NCBI RefSeq assembly: GCF_018255755.1
Contig: NZ_CP073766.1
Location: forward strand, 1,364,001 to 1,428,000
Direction: 5' to 3'
Length of the DNA: 64,000 nt
Origin: Chitinophaga sp. HK235
GTDB lineage: Bacteria; Bacteroidota; Bacteroidia; Chitinophagales; Chitinophagaceae
The notes under the pieces were generated by a model. That model ran no database searches and had not been told where the DNA came from. It worked only from the letters and a program-made list of their open reading frames with translations. Below are positions 57,101-64,000 of the stretch, one piece after another. The position numbers and the translations under genes were made by a program. The first letter of the stretch is position 1, and every line of letters begins with the position of its first letter.

Positions 57101-60100
57101 GTCAGCAATACCTCCAGATCGTCCGAAGCGGTCAACTGTATCTCTTCCACAGGCAAAGGTTCCTGATGGACCAGCTGAATGCCCTGCCGGTTGCGGCCTT
57201 CTATCGTAGTTCTTAACACCTCGTGTCTGGCAACAATCTGCCGGAGTGCATACTTTAATCCTTCCGGGTCTGTGGCATCGCCCAGTTCATACACCGCCGG
57301 TATATGATAAGCATTGGTCCCTTCTTCGTACTCTTCAATAAACCAAAGACGCTCCTGGGCAAAGGAAAGGATGACCTGACTATCATCGGTCCGGGAGATA
57401 ATGACCGCTGCCTGCTCCGGATTATGAAGCAGGAGCTGTGCAATGGTCCTGTGTTTGAACACATCTGTCACTTTTATTTCCTTCCCCAACAGTTTACTTA
57501 TTTTGTGGGAAGCCCGTATGGCCAGGATAGAGTTGCCGCCTATCTTAAAGAAATCATCATGCAAAGAGATCTGCTCCAGGCCAAGCAGCTCAGCAAATAT
57601 CTGCGCCACCTGGTATTCTGTTTCCGAATACTTATTCTCCAATATCTCTATTGTTTTTTCCGCTTCCGGGAGTTGTGCAGGCTCGTATGCTGACACATTA
57701 TCCTTTCCTTTCTCCAGCCAGTACCTTCGATGATTAAACTGGTAGACCGGTAAAGAACGGAGTAGTACCGCCTGTCCGAACAACCTGCTTTCATTAGGTT
57801 GCTGAATAATTCCATTCATCCACAGTTTCGCAATAATACGTTCCCTGGAATCCATATTCAGATAAGCGTCATTGGCTTCTTTGGCGGAAGGCAACAGATG
57901 CAGGGCCCCGATCGAATAATGGCTGTATGCATCCCTATATTTGCCAACAAAATAGCACAACCCTTTTCCAGGGCCTATTTCAACAAAGCTGACTTTATGG
58001 TTATACTTCCTGCTCAGGCAGTCTATGCCCTTCGCAAACTGCACCGTATCCCGAAGTTGCTTGCACCAGTATTCCGGGGTCGCCACTTCATCAGTAGCAA
58101 TCTCACCACTCAGATTTGAGATAAAGGGTTTTGCAGGCTTATTTAATTTTATATCTCTGATTAACGCATTGAATTTTCTTGCAGTTTCATCCATCATTCT
58201 GGAATGCCCTGCTACAGGGACACTGATTCTTACCACCGGGATTTCGAGTTGCTCCAATGCATATTGGAGGTTGTCTACGTCTTTCACCTCTCCGGAAGCA
58301 ATAATATCTTCCGTTGAATTAATAACGGCGATATCACAATTGTGCTTTGTTACTATTTCCTTAATCGTTTCTTCTCTGGCATTAATGGCGAGCATGCCTC
58401 CCGGCTCCATCTCCAGCATGAGTTGACCTCTGGCGATAACCAGTCTGATGGCGTCTTCCAGCGCGAACACGCCCGCTATAGTAGCGGCTACGTATTCTCC
58501 CAGGCTGTGCCCGATGTAAGCATCTGCTTTGATACCCAGTTCTTCCAGGTACCTGGCCAGTGAATATTCAATGACAAACAGGGATATGGGCGCCCACTGC
58601 ATATCATTGATGTCATACTGTACCCCTTCCCCATCAGCATAGATGACCTTAAAGAGATCAGCATCCAGGTGTTGGTTAGCCAGGGATATACAGTGGTCTA
58701 TGGTGTTTTTGAAAGAAGGTCCATTTTGGTATAAGTCCCGGGTCATGTTTACATATTGTACGCCCTGACCGGGGAACATCAGCACCATCCTGTTTTCATC
58801 TGCGGAACCGGCCTGTCCGTAGGAAGTATCCTGCTTTAACCGGTCTGCCAGTTCAGTTATATTTTTAACACAATAAGCACTGCGGTGCTGGAAGTGCGCC
58901 CGTTTTTCCTGCAGCGTATAGGCGATATCGTTAATCTTTAATAAGGGATTGGCCTCACAGGTTTTTATCAGCGCCTGTTTGTAGTTCTCCAGGGACTGCC
59001 GACTTTTGGCCGATACAGGTACAATATACAGTACCTCCTCGTCCCGGACCGGATCTGTTTCCTGCGTTGCCGGTGTATCGGGAATATAGTCTCCTACAAT
59101 TACATGCGCATTGGTGCCACCGATACCAAAGGCACTCACTCCTGCCAGGCGCTGTCTGCCAGGAACCGGCTGCCATGGCCTGTTCTCTTTAATAATCCCG
59201 AAGCCGGTATCTTCCAGCTTCAGCTCAGCATTAGGTGTGTTGAAGTTAACCTGACCGGGCATGATGTTATGCTGCAGCATGGCGCATACTTTAATCAACC
59301 CTGCAACACCGGCAGCTGTATCTGTATGGCCTATATTGGCTTTAACAGCTCCCAGCATTGTTTTACGGGCAGAGTCTTTCTTACCGGAACGGCTAAACGC
59401 AAAAGCATCCCTTAATGCCTGCACTTCGATAGGGTCGCCCAGTTGTGTAGCCGTACCATGGCACTCTACATAATCTATCTGGTCTGATGTTATGCCCGCC
59501 ATCCGCTGGGCGTTGATGATACATTCTGTCTGACCTGTTACAGAAGGAGCAGTATAACCGGTTTTCCGGGCACCGTCATTATTGGTTGCATAGCCCTTGA
59601 TAACTCCCAGAATATGATCACGGTCTTCAACAGCATCTTTCAGTCTCTTCAGTAATACCACGCCTACACCTGATCCGGAGGTAGTACCGGATGAGTCCTG
59701 GTCAAAAGTCCGGCAATGGCCGTCCCTGGAATGGGTCATTCCTTCCCGGTACAGGTAACCTATGTGTTCAGGCATACCCAGTGACACCCCACCGGCGAGC
59801 GCCATATCACATACACCCAGCTGCAGGTTTTTACACGCCTCTACCACAGCCACCAGCCCTGTAGAGCAAGCGGTATTGATAGAATTGGCAGGACCTGTCA
59901 GGTCCAGCAGGTAGGCTGTTTGAGTGGCTAAGGCGTGTTTACTGTTGGACACAAATGCCTCCCACGCATCCACCTGCCCCGCCATCTCTCCCCGCAGGAC
60001 ACGGTCATGTAAGTAAAAATTTTCACCACTGCCCGCAAATACACCGATATTGTACTTTCCGCGCTCAGTCACATAACCGGAAGATTCCAATGCAAACCAG

Positions 60101-63100
60101 CAATGCTCTATGAACTTCCGGATTTGCGGGTCCAGCTGTCTGGCCTCATTGGGCGAAAGCTCCCAGAACATAGGATCAAACAGCTCAATATCTTTCACTT
60201 TACCTGCTACCGGCACAAAATCAGGATGTTCTACCAATGCGTCGTCCAGTTGCAGCTCCCGGCATTCGTCTTTACTGTAGAACCGGAGCCCTTCCTGCTG
60301 GCTGGAGATAATTTGCCAGAGCTCATCCACATTGTCTACCCCACTGAATGCACCTGAAACAGCAACAATGGCAATTTCATGGCTTTCTCCCTGTATGTTT
60401 TTTTGCAGCTTGTAGGTTGTTGCAGCATCCTGACGGATACTTTCCACCAGCTTCTGAATAGTGTTATACTTAAACAGATCTGCCGCGCCGATATGCTTGA
60501 ATTCATCGAGCTGATTGAGCTTTTTCTTCAGCTGAATACTCTTAATAGAGTTGCCACCTATTCTGAAAAAGTTCTGATGGATACCGATTTGCTCAACTGC
60601 AAGCCCCAATACCTCTGCATAGAGTTGGCACAGTTTATTTTCCAGCTCAGTAGCGGGAGGAACATGTGTATCCGTCGTATTAAATTCAGGATCAGGAAGG
60701 GCGCGTTTATCCAGCTTACCGTTAATGGTCAGCGGGAAGGACTCCATGGACACCAGGCTACCGGGCAGCATATAATCGGGTAATACTTCGGATAATCTGT
60801 CCAATACAAAATCCTGAGCAACCGGAGCTGTATCCGGAACATAATATCCTGCAAGATATTTATCATTACCAGACGCAGTAACCCGCTCCTTTACCAGGAC
60901 ACAGCTTTGCCGGATACCGGGTACATGCAGCAGTGCCTGTTCTATTTCCGCCAGCTCTATCCTGAATCCGCGGACCTTCACCTGTTCATCGTTTCTGCCC
61001 ATGTACTCTATACTGCCATCCGCCAGCCACCTTGCCAGATCTCCCGTCTTGTAAAGCCGCGTATGTGCCTGGGCGTTATCTTCTTCCGTGGCAAAAGGAT
61101 CGGTAATAAAACGTTCGGCTGTTAATTCGCTGTTATTGAGGTACCCTCTTGCCAGACCGGCACCGCCTATATGCAATTCCCCGATAACACCTACCGGCAC
61201 CGGCTGAAGGCCGGAGTCCAGGATGTGTAACTTAGCATTATTGATAGGTTTTCCTATATTGGTGTTCAGGTCGCCTGCTGTATAAACATGCATACTGGCG
61301 ATGACTGTATTTTCTGTAGGACCGTATGCATTAACCAGCTTCCGTCCCTGGCTCCATTCCTGCATTAATTTCAAAGCGGTCACGTCACCTCCGGCAACGA
61401 GTGTTTTTAATCCCTGCAAACCAGAAGAGGACATTACACTTAACAGAACAGGCGGCAGGAGGGCTGTTGTAGTTCCGTTTTCATTCATATACTCACTCAG
61501 CAGCTGAGCATCCTGTCTTATATTACCTGGAACGATGATCAGCCGGGCGCCTAAAGTCAAAGCGCTGAATATTTCCCACACTGATGCATCAAACACCAGA
61601 GAGGCATATTGTAATACTCCCGATGCTGTGTTTATTTCTAGTTTCTCCTTTTGTACAAACACCAGGTTCATCACGCTCTCATGTTCTATCATCACCCCTT
61701 TGGGTTTACCGGTGGTGCCGGAAGTATAGATGATATAGGCGAGGTCCCGGGCCGAACTGCAGGCTGGCAGATTGGAGGCATCTTCCTTGCGGTACAGCTC
61801 TTCTGTCAGGTCTGCATAAAGCACTTTCTCTGCCGGCAACTGTAATTCGCTGTCCCTGCGAAGGCTCAGTACCAGCACTGCCCCGGTATCTTCCAATATA
61901 AAATCTATCCGTTGCTGCGGATAGGAAGGGTCCATAGGAACATAAGCCCCTCCTGCCTTCAGCACAGCCAGTATACTCACCACCATCTCCAGTCCCCTGT
62001 CCATACACAGCGCGATCAATGCATCTGGTTTTAACTCCTGCCCTGTTCTTTGCCGGTATTGTTCGCGGATATAACGGGCCAGCTGATTGCTCTTTTCATT
62101 GAGTGCTCTATAGCTCAATTGCTGGTCCTGATAAACAAGTGCTATGTTATCCGGATGCTCCGCAGTCTGTTCTTCAAAAAGCTGATGAATCGTTTTCCCT
62201 TTGGGATATGCTTTACCGGTAGCGTTCCGGCTGTAAATATTTTCGCGATACTCTTCGGGTGACAGTAAACTGAAGCTGCTGTATGCTTTTTCCGGCGCCT
62301 GCGTAAGCGTATCCAGCAGGTATATATAGTGTTGGATCAGCCTCGCTATGGTTTCTTCCCGGAACAGGCTGGTGGCATAACTGATCCGTCCTGCTATCTC
62401 TTCGCCGCTATCATTGACCATGACTGACAGATCAAATTTTTCTACTTCGTAAGAGAGGGAGCCTTCGTAGGATTTAAGAAATACCTGCTGCTCCGGCGGC
62501 GGATTACTGCCAAAACTCTGTACCACAAATATGATCTGAAAAAGCGGATGCCGTGAAAGGTCCTGCTCCACCCCCATTTCACTGACCAGCTTCTCAAAAG
62601 GCAGGTCCTGATGCTGCTGTGCTTCCATCTGCTGGCGATGAACTTCCTGGATCAGCTCTCCGTAACTTTGGGTATTGTTAAGTTGTGTTCTGTTGATCAC
62701 GGTATTGACAAAGAAACCGATAAGGTCCTGCGTCTGCCTGTAGTGGCGGTTGGCAATCGGACTTCCTATCAGGATGTCATCCTGTCCGGTATATTTACCC
62801 AGGAGAATATTAATACTGCTCAGCAGTACACTGTGCATGGTTACTCCATATTTCCTGACCAGCGCCTTTAACCTGTCACTGACCTCTTTACTAAGGGTGA
62901 ATGTTTGATGGGCGCCACTGTAGCTTATCTTCTCCGGCCTTGGATAATCGGTAGGCAAGGTCAAAGTCTGATAACCGGAAAGCCTGTCCTTCCAGTAGCT
63001 TAATTGTCTGTCCAGTGTTTCTCCTGTCAGACAAGACCTTTGCCACAGGGCGTAGTCCTTGTACTGGATCTCCAGTGCAGGCAGGTTAAAGGCCATGTCT

Positions 63101-63813
63101 TTCCGGATGTATGCCTGGTAATAAGCAGAGAGTTCTCTTTCAAATACTTCGGCTGACCAGCCATCACTGGCAATATGATGCATGTTGATGAGCAATACCG
63201 TTTTGGCGTATGGCTTATCTGCATCAGCATTTTCTGCCTCTATCCTGTAAAATTTCACCCGTATTGGGTACTCTTTCCGCAGATCAAAGGGACGGTTGAT
63301 ATCTTCCAGAAGAAATTCCTCCAGATCGTCGTTGGCCGACAGCAGGAACTCCTGAATAGCCAGTGGTTTCTTGTGCACTACCTGCACTGCCTGGCGGTCC
63401 CCGCCTTCGATGGTTGTTCTTAATATTTCATGTCTGGCCACAATCTTCCGGAATGCATATTTAAGCCCTTCCACATCTGTGGCATCACCCAGTTCATACA
63501 CCGCTGGTACATGATAGGCGTTGGTTCCTTCTTCATATTCCTCGATAAACCAAAGCCGTTCCTGGGCTGAACTCAACGGGTATTCAGCCGTCACATTATC
63601 CCGGAGAATAATGGTGCTCAGAAATTTTTCTTTCGAGAAAATCTCATTCTCCCGGAGAACAGACAATATTTCAGGTTTATGATGGACGATAAAGTTGTCC
63701 GTCTCTGCATCCTGAAATTTTTCAGGGGCCGAAAGTTTTATTTTTCCGTTATCAAGCCAAATAGCTCCGGCATTCAGTCTTAGCCTGTAAAAAAATGAAT
63801 GAATATTCTCCAT
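54184..63813 (-). CDS. hybrid NRPS-PKS, TubC-C-A-T-KS-AT-T-C-A-T
   Basis: The 3,209-residue assembly-line enzyme carries a TubC-type docking domain (about 1-60; AIWLDNGKIKLSAPEKF). It continues with a condensation domain with HHIASDGW (about 213), an adenylation domain with YTSGTTGKPKG (about 698), and a carrier with GGNSIKS (about 1086). A ketosynthase follows with Cys in NTACSTG (about 1316) and His in ECHGTAT (about 1450) and NIGHTDTAAG (about 1494), then an acyltransferase with GHSLGE (about 1769) and a carrier (GGNSILA, about 2093). The second C-A-T unit has HHIATDGW (about 2274), YTSGTTGKPKG (about 2758) and GGNSVLS (about 3153). It should add an amino acid, one malonate-derived unit left as a ketone, and a second amino acid. 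No thioesterase or reductase ends the protein. Both C-A-T units are close paralogues. Confidence 0.93.
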   Translation of the reverse strand: MENIHSFFYRLRLNAGAIWLDNGKIKLSAPEKFQDAETDNFIVHHKPEILSVLRENEIFSKEKFLSTIILRDNVTAEYPLSSAQERLWFIEEYEEGTNAYHVPAVYELGDATDVEGLKYAFRKIVARHEILRTTIEGGDRQAVQVVHKKPLAIQEFLLSANDDLEEFLLEDINRPFDLRKEYPIRVKFYRIEAENADADKPYAKTVLLINMHHIASDGWSAEVFERELSAYYQAYIRKDMAFNLPALEIQYKDYALWQRSCLTGETLDRQLSYWKDRLSGYQTLTLPTDYPRPEKISYSGAHQTFTLSKEVSDRLKALVRKYGVTMHSVLLSSINILLGKYTGQDDILIGSPIANRHYRQTQDLIGFFVNTVINRTQLNNTQSYGELIQEVHRQQMEAQQHQDLPFEKLVSEMGVEQDLSRHPLFQIIFVVQSFGSNPPPEQQVFLKSYEGSLSYEVEKFDLSVMVNDSGEEIAGRISYATSLFREETIARLIQHYIYLLDTLTQAPEKAYSSFSLLSPEEYRENIYSRNATGKAYPKGKTIHQLFEEQTAEHPDNIALVYQDQQLSYRALNEKSNQLARYIREQYRQRTGQELKPDALIALCMDRGLEMVVSILAVLKAGGAYVPMDPSYPQQRIDFILEDTGAVLVLSLRRDSELQLPAEKVLYADLTEELYRKEDASNLPACSSARDLAYIIYTSGTTGKPKGVMIEHESVMNLVFVQKEKLEINTASGVLQYASLVFDASVWEIFSALTLGARLIIVPGNIRQDAQLLSEYMNENGTTTALLPPVLLSVMSSSGLQGLKTLVAGGDVTALKLMQEWSQGRKLVNAYGPTENTVIASMHVYTAGDLNTNIGKPINNAKLHILDSGLQPVPVGVIGELHIGGAGLARGYLNNSELTAERFITDPFATEEDNAQAHTRLYKTGDLARWLADGSIEYMGRNDEQVKVRGFRIELAEIEQALLHVPGIRQSCVLVKERVTASGNDKYLAGYYVPDTAPVAQDFVLDRLSEVLPDYMLPGSLVSMESFPLTINGKLDKRALPDPEFNTTDTHVPPATELENKLCQLYAEVLGLAVEQIGIHQNFFRIGGNSIKSIQLKKKLNQLDEFKHIGAADLFKYNTIQKLVESIRQDAATTYKLQKNIQGESHEIAIVAVSGAFSGVDNVDELWQIISSQQEGLRFYSKDECRELQLDDALVEHPDFVPVAGKVKDIELFDPMFWELSPNEARQLDPQIRKFIEHCWFALESSGYVTERGKYNIGVFAGSGENFYLHDRVLRGEMAGQVDAWEAFVSNSKHALATQTAYLLDLTGPANSINTACSTGLVAVVEACKNLQLGVCDMALAGGVSLGMPEHIGYLYREGMTHSRDGHCRTFDQDSSGTTSGSGVGVVLLKRLKDAVEDRDHILGVIKGYATNNDGARKTGYTAPSVTGQTECIINAQRMAGITSDQIDYVECHGTATQLGDPIEVQALRDAFAFSRSGKKDSARKTMLGAVKANIGHTDTAAGVAGLIKVCAMLQHNIMPGQVNFNTPNAELKLEDTGFGIIKENRPWQPVPGRQRLAGVSAFGIGGTNAHVIVGDYIPDTPATQETDPVRDEEVLYIVPVSAKSRQSLENYKQALIKTCEANPLLKINDIAYTLQEKRAHFQHRSAYCVKNITELADRLKQDTSYGQAGSADENRMVLMFPGQGVQYVNMTRDLYQNGPSFKNTIDHCISLANQHLDADLFKVIYADGEGVQYDINDMQWAPISLFVIEYSLARYLEELGIKADAYIGHSLGEYVAATIAGVFALEDAIRLVIARGQLMLEMEPGGMLAINAREETIKEIVTKHNCDIAVINSTEDIIASGEVKDVDNLQYALEQLEIPVVRISVPVAGHSRMMDETARKFNALIRDIKLNKPAKPFISNLSGEIATDEVATPEYWCKQLRDTVQFAKGIDCLSRKYNHKVSFVEIGPGKGLCYFVGKYRDAYSHYSIGALHLLPSAKEANDAYLNMDSRERIIAKLWMNGIIQQPNESRLFGQAVLLRSLPVYQFNHRRYWLEKGKDNVSAYEPAQLPEAEKTIEILENKYSETEYQVAQIFAELLGLEQISLHDDFFKIGGNSILAIRASHKISKLLGKEIKVTDVFKHRTIAQLLLHNPEQAAVIISRTDDSQVILSFAQERLWFIEEYEEGTNAYHIPAVYELGDATDPEGLKYALRQIVARHEVLRTTIEGRNRQGIQLVHQEPLPVEEIQLTASDDLEVLLTEDINRPFDLQHDYPIRVKFYKTRTERRILLINIHHIATDGWSIEIFQKELLAYYQAYMQQDTSFSLPALEIQYKDFALWQRTWLTGEMLDKQLNYWKDRLSGYQTLVLPTDYPRPARIDYSGAREAFLLNKALSDRLRALVRQHGVTIHSALLSSAYILFGKYTGQDDILIGSPIANRHHRQTQDLIGFFVNTLTNRALLSNTQSFEELVRDVHQQQMEAQQYQDLPFEKLVSELGVEQDPSRHPLFQVAFAVQSFANETAEQQKAYLKPYEGSLSFEIEKFDLSILIDDSGEEIRGQVSYATSLFREETISRLIRHFIQLLETLTKAPEKEYNSICLLSPEEYRQIVYEWTATDKLYPKGKTFHQYFEEQATESEDNIALVCEDQQLSYKQLNEKSNQLARQIRTQYRQRTGQELKPDTLIALCQSRGLEMIVSILAVLKAGGAYVPLDPSYPQQRIDYILEDTGAALILCQRKRREVQLPEEKILYADLTEDFYLHEDIANLPAYSSSRDLAYIIYTSGTTGKPKGVMIEHESLMNLVFSQRDRFNINPESKVVQYASLVFDASAWDIFSTLAFGAQLFVVTGAIRQDGQLLTEYMDKCKITNASLPPVLLNVMSSSGMPALKTLVVSGEVTALKLMQQWSQGRELINGYGPTENTVGSSLHSYSEGDLHTNIGKALENVKFYILDPSLQPVPVGVTGELYIGGAGLARGYFHNEELTAARFIANPFATEGDNAKGYTRLYKTGDLVRWMEDGSIDYIGRNDEQVKIRGFRIELPEIEQALLQIPGIRQSCVLAKERQTASGSTKYLVGYYVPDRSFPDAASLTQEFILDTLAKVLPEYMMPAGLVAMESFPLTINRKLDKRAFPDPGFNVMKEAHVPPATELENKLCLIYAEVLGLASEQISTQHNFFRIGGNSVLSIQLKKKLNELDGFEHISPADLFKYNTIQKLVQFYSRERAVSLAQDEMKTNS

Positions 63814-63827
63814 CGAACTATGATATT

Positions 63828-64000
63828 TTAAAATTCTTTTTCAATATTTTCTTCGCCGACTGTCAACATGGTGACGTTCCGCAACAAACTACCAATGCTT
63901 CTTGCCACAAACACATCCGCGACGCTTATCTCAGCCCCCAATGCGCGGCTCATCCTATGAGAAACCTGTATGGCCAGAATAGAGTTACCACCAATCTTAA
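63828..64000 (-). CDS. C-terminal end of upstream NRPS/PKS subunit (carrier domain)
   Basis: On the minus strand the frame is open from the window edge to a stop at 63828-63830 and encodes about 57 residues. The segment starts KIGGNSILAIQVSHRMSRAL, whose serine is the phosphopantetheine site of a carrier domain, and continues with helix 3 (AEISVADVFVARSIGSLLRN). It ends in a short acidic tail (TVGEENIEKEF). It closely resembles the T domain in the middle of the downstream synthetase. The stop is 14 bases before the start of the 3,209-residue synthetase, so both are on one operon. The acidic tail may bind the TubC-type docking domain that opens the next subunit. The rest of this gene lies outside the window. 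Confidence 0.85.
   Translation of the reverse strand, partial: KIGGNSILAIQVSHRMSRALGAEISVADVFVARSIGSLLRNVTMLTVGEENIEKEF

Noticed and set aside
1..64000. Search for tRNA, rRNA, insertion sequences and phage genes
   Set aside because: None seen by eye: no transposase or integrase motif, no tRNA-like cloverleaf noted, and no terminal inverted repeats flanking a gene block.

Overview
The window looks like chromosome from a gliding-lineage Bacteroidota, most likely Chitinophaga or a close relative (family Chitinophagaceae). The reasons are a type IX secretion (T9SS) type B sorting domain on a giant surface protein, a PorP/SprF-like partner and an OmpA/PD40/TPR partner, a Reg_prop/Y_Y_Y sensor kinase, Bacteroidota-like -7 promoter elements (TAnnTTTG/TAnnTTAG), weak ribosome sites, and a secondary-metabolite load (terpene synthase and NRPS-PKS) typical of that genus. 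The genus is inferred from gene content; no rRNA or other marker gene is present. I saw no tRNA, rRNA, CRISPR array, insertion sequence or phage.

Layout. 1-4.8 kb: the 3' end of a flavin oxidoreductase, an NfeD protease plus slipin pair, a GNAT acetyltransferase, a YD-repeat-like protein and a minus-strand protein of unknown function. 5.2-9.9 kb: a class I terpene synthase bracketed by two hybrid sensor kinases of the same architecture, with perfect hairpins or palindromes at both junctions. 10.1-12.2 kb: an AraC regulator and an FAD monooxygenase. 12.3-13.6 kb: three tandem paralogous genes for small secreted proteins, closed by a 27-bp perfect hairpin. 13.7-16.7 kb: an unknown protein and a POT peptide transporter.

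16.8-44.4 kb (minus strand): a surface operon. It holds a giant adhesin of about 8,250 residues (beta-helix head, seven 400-residue lectin-like modules, 36 Calx-beta repeats, one DUF11-like domain, T9SS C-terminal signal), followed by PorP/SprF-like and OmpA-family genes. A NarL-type response regulator is divergent from the adhesin, and its gene overlaps at the 3' end with a large propeller sensor kinase (45.0-48.6 kb). 48.9-51.1 kb: a site-2 protease with CBS domains and an orphan type VI immunity-family protein.

51.2-64.0 kb (minus strand): the downstream end of an NRPS-PKS operon. In transcription order it has the tail of an upstream synthetase ending in a carrier domain, a 3,209-residue synthetase (TubC docking-C-A-T-KS-AT-T-C-A-T), an MDR dehydrogenase, a type II thioesterase and a CPBP membrane protease, closed by a hairpin terminator. 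The assembly line continues beyond the right edge.

The strongest candidates for new biology are the giant repeat adhesin with its adjacent two-component system, the kinase-bracketed terpene synthase, the triplicated secreted-protein family, and the NRPS-PKS line that ends without a releasing domain.
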